Assembly: GCA_013397075.1 (NCBI GenBank)
Contig: VWZS01008810.1
Span: 1,488,001 to 1,552,000, forward strand
Length of the DNA stretch: 64,000 nt
Direction of reading: 5' to 3'
Source of the DNA: Rhabdornis inornatus
Taxonomy: Eukaryota > Chordata > Aves > Passeriformes > Rhabdornithidae
Positions within the stretch are counted from its first letter, which is position 1. Every line of letters begins with the position of its first letter. This document shows, piece by piece, positions 52,462 through 61,307 of the stretch. The notes beneath the pieces are model-generated. The model made no database searches and had not been told where the DNA came from. It saw nothing but the letters and a program-made list of their open reading frames with translations. The position numbers were made by a program, and so were the translations under genes.

Positions 52462-55400
52462 CGAAACTATTTCAGTGGTGATAGTAGTTTGAGATTTGTT
52501 TTATTTTCAGGAAGACTTTTTATGAAAATAACCTTGATTTTATTAGGTTGTGCTGTATTTTATACCCCAGTTAGAAAGAATGATTACATTTAATATGGAG
52601 AGCTGAACAATTAACAGAGTTAATAGTCTTAAAGATAAGATAGGAATGCTTTCTGTATGTGATCCTGAGGTCATCAGATGTAAAGAAAAGAAGCAAGAAA
52701 ACCACATGAACAAAACCATTATTGTGTAGCTTGCTCTTCACAATTACTGCAAAATTTACTTTGAGAAATTATTTCTTACTCAAATTTACATTTTCACTTA
52801 TCGCAAAGTGCTTCACAGTTTGACTAATTACACAGTTTTAAGACTTTTGCTTACCTTAGGCTGATATTTCTTGGCTGTCAGTAGTAGATGACTTGGCTTA
52901 GACTATTTTGTACTACAAGCTGCAGTGTCATTCAGAATTTGAAAAGCAGTGCAGGTGTCCAATATGAAAAGAAATCTGCTGTGTGGGAGTCTGAATACTA
53001 GTGAACAGTATAAAGCTTGAACTGACATAAGACCAAAAGCTGTTCATCATTAGCTTCTTTCGTCAACTGCTCTAATTCCAAGACTACATTCTAATACACC
53101 TAAGGCTGAAAGAAAACATATTAATATTTTACCATAGTGATTTAGTATACATTAATTGTTCATGATGTATTTCATGATGCCAAAAATCCCCCAGAAAGCA
53201 CATTATGAGTGCAAGATTTGACTGTAAGAAGTTTCCTTAGCAAAACATGAAAAAATAGTATAAAGAATGTCTTTCCTATAGGATACATTTTTCCATATTA
53301 AAAAATCAATTGAAATGAGTTTTCCTATGACAGAAGTATGAAGGGTCAATTCATTCCCTCTCTTTAGCAGTCACTAAGGGACCTGTTTTGGCAGCATTGA
53401 AGAAGTTCTGCTAATAGCAGAGGGAATAGCAGGATTTGATCATGTCATACATGATATCTTCCATCTTCCATTCATTCCCTTATTTTAAATTTACTTACAT
53501 GCCAGAATGTTTTCAGGACTGGCTTTTTGAAATAAAAATATTCAATGGATATGTTTGTAAGCATATGATTTTGGTACTAAAAAGCCAGGTAATATTTATA
53601 GAACATATTATCAAAAAGTGTACACTGACAAACAATAGATAATTCTAGTTAACATGTAAGCCTTTTTATATTATGTTAACTAGCATATTAAGGCAATGAA
53701 TCATTTGTTATGTAACTAGTAGCTAGTTTAATAGCAAATACTATACAAATACAACAAATGGTTGTAGCAAATACAACAAATTCTGCTACAGAAGAAAGTT
53801 CGCAAACTGAGCCATCAGGTAATATGAAATTATTTCATCTCATGATTAAATTGCAGTGATTTCCTGAGCAATATTGGCTGTAAACAAATAGCTTTTCATC
53901 AATCTTAATTTAATATACTTCTTTAAGTAAAAGAAAGAAATATTAGCTGTGTTTAAAAATTGTGAAACCTTGTACACTTCCAGTACTGTGAAATGATGCT
54001 GAGTGATTTTTTCCATGACTGTAGGCAGTAAATATTCTAAAATTTCAGTCATATTCTTAAATATCTTTAAAAATTGCCATTTTTTGTATTATTTGTCTTC
54101 TGTCATGTATAGGAAGTATTTGTAGTCATATCAGTTGCTCTTTTTAAAAAGTAACTTTTGCAGTTTTTTGATATCTCATTAAATATAATAATGGATGAAT
54201 GGTTTATAGGAAAATAAATAGCAGTAGGTTGAAAAGGACAGCCACTGTGGAGACCCTCCAAACTCTGAGGAGAATTTGTGCAAGCAGTAACACAACTGTA
54301 AATATGCTTTGGTTTAGGGATGGGTCTGTGAATTATGCAAGAATCCTGTTGTCATAATTATGTTACTGGGCTCTGCTGGAGTCAGGAGGAGAACTGGCCT
54401 GAGACTGCATCTACATGTCCACAAGGAAACAAGATGATTTGTGACTCTCAGGTAACCGTGGGGACATGGATATTAGAAGGATGAATTTTTAAAGGCTTTT
54501 TTTCTAGGTCTTTTTATGCAAATTTTCCTCCTTCGTTGGTAACTTGTCTGTCACAAATTGCTTTTTAAAATATTTTTTTATTTATTTAATCAAGTAATTG
54601 GTTTATGGTGCCCTTTTACTGCTACTTTTACTGAGTAGGAACTGCAGACACTTTTCCATTCAAATATGCGTTTCAATGCTGTATATACAGTTACTAGCTC
54701 TTATTAATTAGGCATAAACTGGGTAGTTTTCCTACATATGTAACCTTTATGTAACTGTTTTTCAGCAGTGTAAAGGGTAGTTTTCTGTAAAGAATGTATT
54801 GAGAATAATAACATTTGAAATTCTGCTATCCAACATTTGAAAGCACCAGATTAGCAAGTGAAATTCTGCTGTACAGCTATGTATTTGGCACAGATTCAAG
54901 CAGCTTTACAGGGAGGTTTTTAACTGTGTTTGTACACACCATGTCTACAACTGGTGAGCTGTGGGCCTACCCAGAGATAGAGAAGGTGACTAATATTTCC
55001 CTTCCCCCTGTACATCTGAATGGTGCTTGGAAATGCCATGCAGCCATCATATCTTGTATGAAGAGGACTCAGAGCAGGAAGCCACTGTCTGAGAATCTGC
55101 AGGGTACAGTGCCTGGAGCCATTGCATCAGCACAGTGTGTGATGGAGGGGATTTATGAACTGGCCTTGCTGCAGACTTGTGTGACTTGAAGCCTTGCTTC
55201 AGGATGCCTACGGAGCTAGGTCATTGCTGGTGGGAAAGAACACTATAAGCTGTAAAATGGGAGATTTTACAGCTGTCTTTTAAAACATGTAGGTGGGTGA
55301 TTTGGGTAGAGTTTTAGATAGTCCATAATCATATCACATTTCCTTATTGTTCTGAAGTGAGACAGCAAAATGGCATATGAACTTACATTCTCTACATAGA

Positions 55401-55599
55401 ACAACCTGAGTAGTTTGTTTAGAACTGTTTGTACCACACATTGACAACAAAATGCCCAGCAAAGCATGAGGGATAGGAAGCTTCCTGCACGTCCTTGGGT
55501 TCATGCAAGAACTGGAACCAATACAACTCCTGATAAGATTATTTCAAAAAGCATTCCAAGATTATCAGAAGGGTTGCACTGTATCATAAAAGAAAAAAA

Positions 55600-55757
55600 A
55601 TACCCAGGTAAAATACAGCATGGAGAAGCAGTTTTCCAGCTCCTCCCATTGCTTCACGTAAGTGACACAGTTATAGTTAACTTTGGATTATCAATCACTG
55701 TGAAACAGAATGGGAAGGTTGTACATTTGAACAGCTTTTCCACTGCTTTTGCATTCA
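55600..55757 (+). promoter_or_regulatory. HNF4G: Candidate proximal (P1-like) HNF4G promoter and 5' UTR
   Basis: This stretch lies directly upstream of the P1-like first exon. No TATA box is evident. A compact cluster at 55670-55696 contains an imperfect HNF1-like inverted half-site pair, GTTATAGTTAAC (55670-55681, one base shorter than the usual palindrome). It overlaps TTAACTTTGGATT (55677-55689), which resembles the reverse strand of an HNF4 DR1 site. The next bases, ATCAATCA, read on the minus strand as TGATTGAT, close to a ONECUT/HNF6 core. HNF1 and ONECUT factors are known to regulate the HNF4A P1 promoter, so the arrangement makes sense here. The transcription start site is not visible. 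Motif matches of this quality also arise by chance, so the call rests mainly on position. Confidence 0.4.
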
Positions 55758-55760
55758 ATG

Positions 55761-55875
55761 ATGCGGCTCTCAGAACCAATTCTGGACATGGAAATGGCAA
55801 ACTACAGTGAAGTTTTAGATCCAACATATACAGCACTGGAGTTCGAAACTATGCAGATTCTGTATAATGGCAATG
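55761..55875 (+). CDS. HNF4G: HNF4G first coding exon (P1-like N-terminus, A/B domain)
   Basis: This exon encodes 38 residues plus the first base of codon 39. It forms the N-terminal A/B (AF-1) region of hepatocyte nuclear factor 4 gamma, a nuclear transcription factor that binds DNA as a homodimer at DR1-type sites. The peptide begins MRLSEPILDMEMANY and continues NYSEVLDPTYTALEFETMQ. From memory, the second part is nearly identical to human HNF4G, which starts MDMANYSEVLDPTYTTLEF. The first nine residues resemble the HNF4A P1 isoform start, MRLSKTLVD. An in-frame TGA at 55728-55730 closes the frame upstream. An adjacent in-frame ATG at 55758 would add one Met, and 55788 (MEMANY) matches the annotated human start. 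I chose 55761 because of the HNF4A match. The exon ends in a phase-1 G at 55875, followed by a consensus GTGAGT donor. Intron 1 spans 55876-58730. Seen: ORF, donor and in-frame join to the next exon. Known: the family role. Inferred: which ATG is used. Confidence 0.88.
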
Positions 55876-56972
55876 GTGAGTTCTGCCCTGTGAGGCAAAT
55901 TCAAGCCAGTTAACAGAAGTGAAGTTTAGTAATGCTATAAGGTATTACTTAAATGTTTTATTAATGGAGCATTTGGGGGTTGTTTTCAAACTACAAATCT
56001 GCTCTCTTACACTTCATCACTGACTCTGAGTTAGTAATATTATAATTCTTTAAGGAAAATAAAAGAGAGGTTATATATAATAAACTAGCTGTACTGTCAC
56101 CAGTCTGTTAATCAAAGGAAAAAAAAGGTCTATTCAGCAGTTGTTTTATTTACTGTAAGACGAATGAATAACTAGTATTGACAGTTTGGACATGGAAGTA
56201 TATTTTGTATATAACTTCCAAAAGGAAAGGACAAAATTATCCAGAGGTTTGTGAAAGAAATTAGCCACTGTTTCTTGATGCCTAGTTTCTAATTGTTGGA
56301 CTAATATTTTTTTTTATTTAAGTGTTAATCTAGCCTTTCTAGCTACGTGTGTATAAGCGCCAGAGTGATTTAAAAAGAATCACATTGGCTTTCTAGAGGA
56401 TAATGTTTAGTTGAGAAAAAGATTTTGCGTTTGGCTAATGTAACACTTTAGGCAGATTTTTTTCTATGCAAGTTTTAAGAAATGTTGTCAATAATTTATG
56501 CTTGAAATAAAAAGCATACCATTTCATTATGCCATCGAGAACTGAAAAAAAAAAGAAATGTGAATAAAAGTATCAGGCAACTTTAACTACTCAAAAATGG
56601 CCTTTCAACTCTTTTAATACACTAAAAATGTTGGTTTACTGTGTCTTAAAATACAATTCATAGATCTGTAGCAGTATGTATTTTTAAAAGGCAGAACCAA
56701 TATGTAATGATTTGCAGGAAAAGTATTTAGCACCAGCATTTCCACATATTCCTGCCATATAGAACCTAATTAGGTTTTTATTGTTGGGCTTTAAGTTTTA
56801 TCTTGATTTCTGATGTTAAATTACAGCAAGCTTAGTAAACAGAAGGGTAGATTTGGTTATCGATTTAGGAAGAAAAAACAGAACTTTATACACTAACTAA
56901 ATTTGTAGCTGTCAACAATGTATATAACTTTAGATGATTTCTCTTTTTGTTCTAATATAGGTATTCAATTGA

Positions 56973-56989
56973 TTTTTTTTTTTTTTTTT
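56973..56989. repeat. HNF4G: Poly(T) tract in HNF4G intron 1
   Basis: Seventeen consecutive T. It is not adjacent to a splice acceptor. Confidence 0.92.
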
Positions 56990-57436
56990 GCTGAATAGCA
57001 CCCTTTTGGATCTGTTAATGTTAAATAAAATGGGAAGGCAGATTAGGGAGGTTGTGCTTGGTTGCATTATGTGTTCGCAATAGAACTGGTTAAATTATCA
57101 CTGTAAGTGATTAGCTTGATAATTATTAATTATTAGGTGCAGACTTTTTATGTTTAGAGTATGTTTTGAGTTTAGCCTAAGTATTTTCTTACAGCATTTA
57201 TAAAACCATTGTCTTGTTACAGTGCTAGTTCGGAACTGAAAGCTGCCCATTATGAACCTTCCTGTGTATCTTTTCTAGTTGTTTAAATTAATTAGGAACA
57301 TTTAGAGAAGTCTAACAAGCCACATTCAGACAGATTGCACAGTTCTGTTGAAATCAAAGAATTTTTCAATATCAGCTCAATTTTCTAGACATTTTGTTTC
57401 AGAATAATACCAAAGAAAATAAGTATGCCCATATAC

Positions 57437-57465
57437 ATATATATATATAAAAATTATATATGTGC
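57437..57465. repeat. HNF4G: (AT)n-rich tract in HNF4G intron 1
   Basis: Imperfect AT dinucleotides with a palindromic ATATATAT core. Confidence 0.8.
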
Positions 57466-58730
57466 ACAACTTATATTGCTGTGAAATATTTCATCATAAC
57501 ACTTACATATTGTATTTTTAATTATTCTGCTATATGATGCAAAGTTACAAAAGCCCAAAGATATTTTTCTAAAGCAATTCTGTAACCTAATTTAAAAAAA
57601 GCTTACAATTTTCCATGACAATCCTAATTTTAAAATAAGTTCTTTACAGAACTGAATTTTTACTTCTTAGATTTCTTTCTTTTAATAAATTTTAATGTAA
57701 CAGCTCTGTAAAATGGGCCAAAAAAATCCAGAAAGGTTGCTTCTCTCTGTATCTAAAGAACTTTTTTAACTTCTAAGCTCTGTGGGACACAATGAAAATT
57801 CTATAATGTATTTGTGTTATACATTTCAGTTGGATCTATACAATATGAGTAATATTATATATCAATATTAACAGTTTTACTGTTCATCCTGTATACTGTT
57901 CATGAACTCATGTACTTCTGAATTCATGTCTGCATATCTAATTAATGTGGCACTCTTTCCTCTCCTGGACAAAATAGCTACAAATGCTTAGGGTATGTTT
58001 TCCGTCTATTTAAACCAGAAGCAAAAAAGAAAAAGCTATTTTGCAGTTGTTTCTTTGAACACATCTGTTAACAATGTGACTCAAAGAATATCTGGTTTGA
58101 TTTCATGTGAACTTACTCAGTAGTGTTTACCATATTCAGTGACTAATTGTTAATCACTTGGATAATATTCTGTGTAAGGAAAGACTGCACCAGTGCTCCT
58201 GTCAAAAATATCAAGGAAATAACAGACAGTGCTCTTAGCACATGTTTTTGTTTTTTGTTTTTTGTTTTTTTAAAATTAAATTGTACAAAACCCTTCTTTT
58301 TAGTTTCTTTTTTAATGTCATAAATCTTTGTATGAGAGTTGCCAGCTATTGCCATCTTGTAAGAGAACTGATACATGAGATCTTTACCAGTTAAGACTGT
58401 TTTGTGCCAGAGTTCCTCTTCATGTTATTAGGAGCGTATGTGTAATTATAAATGCAGAAGTGCACTTTAATTTTTAACCCTTCAGCTGAAAAGAGTTTGG
58501 AACACGATTATTTGTTGTTATGAACTTCATAAATTCTTTTAACATCTCTATCACTTTGAAAGTGTTCATGTCAGTAAGAATCAGACGTAATCAGATGGGC
58601 CATGCTATGTAAATCATAAGTGGCAATTAAACGAGAAAAGGCCAGAAAAAGCCTCTATTTAACTACAGCTTGCTCATGGGGTGGTTTTTGGGAGTCTTAT
58701 CCATAACTATGTATGTTCTTGTCTTGTCAG

Positions 58731-58899
58731 ACAGTTCAGGAGAAGCTGTCAACATGAATGCTGCTGACAACGGGGTCAGTAGTCTCTGTGCAATATGTGG
58801 AGACCGAGCAACCGGAAAACATTACGGTGCTTCCAGCTGCGATGGATGCAAGGGATTTTTTAGACGTAGCATAAGGAAAAACCACGTCTATTCATGCAG
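58731..58899 (+). CDS. HNF4G: HNF4G second coding exon (first zinc finger of the DNA-binding domain)
   Basis: The exon starts after a pyrimidine-rich acceptor ending TTGTCAG and completes codon 39 as GAC. It encodes residues 39-94 plus two bases of codon 95, numbering from the ATG at 55761. A short variable linker, SSGEAVNMNAADNGVSS, leads into the first C4 zinc finger. Its zinc ligands are Cys58, Cys61, Cys75 and Cys78, and the P-box CDGCK is the HNF4 type that sets half-site recognition. The segment KGFFRRSIRKNHVYSC supports gamma rather than alpha or beta, since alpha has RRSVRKNHMYSC. The exon ends at a phase-2 AG followed by GTATTC. Met47 at 58754 corresponds to the start of the shorter human HNF4G isoform (MNTTDN). 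The open frame runs upstream into the intron as far as an ATG at 58670, but that stretch is intronic and not the real start. Reading through the donor gives a stop at 59009-59011. Confidence 0.97.
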
Positions 58900-61212
58900 G
58901 TATTCCAAAAATTCATCTAGAGGCACTAAATTAATGAATTTAAGCAAAAATTATATTCAGACCTTATCAGAATTTTTGAACTATGTCAGGGGATTTTCAG
59001 CTTTTTCTTAAGGAATGCTACTTGATATTACACATTCCAGAAATTATGTTCCAGATGCTTAATGATATTGTTGATATCATTACATCACTCAGAAGCTGTT
59101 ACACTCTTTTATTTATGATCACAAAGGTCATCTTCTGAAAAAAAAATGCTCATATTTTCTCTGCAATGTGAAAACTGTAATTCTTAACTGTTTTCTAAAA
59201 TTCTTTCCTTATGAAGGTACTTTCTGAATAGAAAGTCTAAGATTTATGAGTCTTGTTTTAAGGGCTGTACAAACACATCTGCACATATTCCCAGTTGGTG
59301 TGACACACAGGTCTTTTGAGCAGTCATTTCCCCCTGTCTGAATGGCAATCTGTTAATTTCCGAATGGTGCCCAAAATATCACACAGCACCATGTTTGATG
59401 AAATTATCTGTGTACGCTCAGGGCCATAAACTGTCCATTTTGAATCATGAGCAGAATATAGTGAAAACTCAATGAGTTTGTACAAATCACTGAAGGGGTA
59501 TATTGGGTTTTCATGCCAAGATTTTGGTAGCAATGTGGCTACAAAAGTGGATTCTTGTGAGAACCTATCAGAAGTGTCCCTGGTGTCTGGTGAAGTCAAT
59601 GCCAGCCAGCTCCAAGATGGCCAAAGCTGAGCTTATCAGCAATGGTGGTAGTGCTTAAGAAGAAAAATTATTATTGTGCAGAAAAAAATTGTAGCCAGAG
59701 AAGAGAGGCGTGAGAACATGAGAGAGGAAGAGCTCTGCAGACACCAATTTCAGTGGAGAAGGAGGGGGAGGAGTGCACGAAGTGCTGGAGCAAAGATTCT
59801 CCTGCAGCCCATGTTACAGATCATGATGAGGCAGATGTCGCTGTGAAACCCATGGAAATCAACAAGGGAGCAGATATCCACCTGCAGCCCCTGGAAGACC
59901 CCATGCTGGAGAAGATGAATGCCTGAAAGAAGGATGTGACCCTGTGGGAAGACTGTGCAGCAGCAGACTCCTTTCTGGACCTGTGGCCCCATGGAAGGAA
60001 GAGTGTACACTGGAGAAGGTTTTCTGGCAGGACTGTTGACCCTGCAGGGGACCCATTGCTGGAGCAGCACAATCCTAAGGGACTGCATGCTATGGAAAGT
60101 ACCCATACTGGAGCAGTTAATGAAGGACTAAGCCCATGGGAAGGACTAACATTGGAGAAGTTTGTGGAGAGCTCTCTCTGTTCAGAGGGACCTGACAATG
60201 GAGCAGGTGAAGACTGAGAGGAGTCCTCCCCTTGAGGAGGAAGCAGCAGCAGAGACCACGTGTGGTGAACTGACTGTAGCCCCCACTCTCAGTCCCCCTG
60301 TGCCATTGCATGGGAAATGATAAAACTTTTATACAAATGGCTTGTTACTGGAAATGTTGTTTCCTGCACTCTTCTTTGGTTGTGTAATATTCTTATAAGA
60401 AAACCTCTCCCTTATAGACATAGCACAATGATATAGATAGACATTCCCCTAAAATGGTGTGTCAAGAGCTGGCATATGTGATTTCAGGAAGACCTCTGCT
60501 TTTGCAGTGTCTGTTTATCTACAAAACACATGCAAATAAAAAAGGCAGACCTAGACAGAGAGAGGGGCAAATGGCTCATATCCATTCACTTTAGGCACAC
60601 CTGTAGATGTGCATAATAGCCTGGGTGAGCTGCCATGCAGTGTCATGCTCCATGTATTTCCTCAAGTCTTTATTTCGTTGTGTTGGTTCCTCTCATTTCC
60701 TGTTTAGGTTGCCATCTGTAGGGATAAAACATGCAGCTTGTTCATTGTTATCTCCCAGAAGGAGTAAACACCGCCAGACAAGGGTAATGGTTTTTCAGCT
60801 AAGGGGTTTCTCCATGCCAGCAACATTTGGCTTTTTCCTTGATTGTCCTTTTCTTTTTATTTTTGCAGTTTTCTTCTTTTTTTGTTTTTCTTCTACCGTC
60901 ATTTGATGCAGCCAGTTACTGACATACCTCACAAATCAGTTGAGGTGTAAATGATGTACATAACTACAAAATTTTCCACACTTGCCTATTCCAATGCATA
61001 CATGTGTTTATGCACACATATATATTTGTGGAAAATTAACAGGTATAAAACACCTCTCAAAACTGGTTAATAAAAAAGAATAATCAATGCAACTGAAGAT
61101 GAGGGTCTGTGGTTATAGACATTATTCTGACAGGACAGATTAGTTGCTTTTCTTCTTTGTAATCAGGGTGCTACTTTATTAATATACATTTACCTTTTCT
61201 TGTCTCTGATAG
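58900..61212 (+). other. HNF4G: HNF4G intron 2, separating the two zinc-finger exons
   Basis: This 2,313-bp intron has a GTATTC donor and a CTGATAG acceptor. The split after the first zinc finger is the conserved intron position of the HNF4 family. About a third of the intron is an LTR-like element (59550-60320). The remainder is AT-rich with no other gene visible. Confidence 0.85.
59550..60320 (+). mobile_element. Partial solo LTR of an avian endogenous retrovirus-type element, plus orientation
   Basis: The block is more GC-rich than its surroundings. It matches, from memory, a high-copy avian LTR that includes phrases such as CCAGCCAGCTCCAAGA near the left and GAGGAGTCCTCCCC near the right. 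Much of the interior is a degenerate tandem array of roughly 40-45-bp units built on CCATGGAAGGACCC and CTGGAGCAG/CTGGAGAAG. Both ends look truncated: the TG...CA termini, the poly(A) signal region and a clear target-site duplication are not visible. No retroviral gene is present. It lies in sense orientation inside HNF4G intron 2. Open frames on both strands here reflect the repeat's composition and are not genes. I recall the family as TguLTR5-like but cannot confirm the name. Confidence 0.7.
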
Positions 61213-61307
61213 ATTCAACCGACAATGTATTGTTGACAAGGACAAAAGGAATCAATGCAGATATTGTCGTTTAAAAAAGTGTTTTCGAGCAGGAATGAAA
61301 AAGGAAG
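61213..61307 (+). CDS. HNF4G: HNF4G third coding exon (second zinc finger and C-terminal extension)
   Basis: The acceptor TCTCTGATAG precedes the exon. The first base completes Arg95, after which the exon encodes residues 96-126 and one base of codon 127. The reading is FNRQCIVDKDKRNQC, then RYCRLKKCFRAGMKKE. The second zinc finger uses Cys94 (exon 2), Cys100, Cys110 and Cys113, with the D-box dimer surface between Cys100 and Cys110 and basic residues that continue into the DNA-contacting C-terminal extension. The exon ends at G-GTAATG, a phase-1 donor, as expected before the AVQNERDR segment of the family; that next exon was not found before 64000. Compared with the human protein as I remember it (FSRQCVVD and RLRKC), three residues differ: Ser to Asn at 97, Val to Ile at 101 and Arg to Lys at 116. 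All zinc ligands are intact. The gene is partial in this window because its 3' part lies outside. Confidence 0.96.

Larger units (their letters stand above)
16801..55599. other. AT-rich non-coding region between the GC-rich domain and the HNF4G proximal promoter
   Basis: About 39 kb hold no recognisable coding exon. Apart from the repeats listed separately the sequence looks unique. It would be the first intron of any HNF4G transcript starting in the GC-rich domain, and otherwise is upstream intergenic DNA. Distal enhancers of HNF4G would be expected here. Confidence 0.55.
55876..58730 (+). other. HNF4G: HNF4G intron 1
   Basis: This 2,855-bp AT-rich intron is bounded by GTGAGT and TTGTCAG. 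Inside are a 17-T run at 56973-56989, an AT dinucleotide-rich patch near 57437-57462, and a T/G-rich stretch at 58244-58270. I see no convincing additional exon or recognisable transposon. Small ORFs here lack family resemblance. Confidence 0.8.

Noticed and set aside
54815..55189. 124-codon plus-strand ORF shortly upstream of the HNF4G promoter
   Set aside because: No recognisable domain and no splice or homology support. Its length is plausible by chance in 64 kb.
58670..59011. Continuous open frame with an ATG at 58670 spanning HNF4G exon 2
   Set aside because: Only 58731-58899 is exon. The upstream part reads through the pyrimidine-rich acceptor and the downstream part through a clear donor. 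The HNF4G match stops exactly at both splice sites.
59750..60217. ORFs of 65-125 codons on both strands
   Set aside because: They lie wholly within the LTR-like repeat array and reflect its periodic composition.
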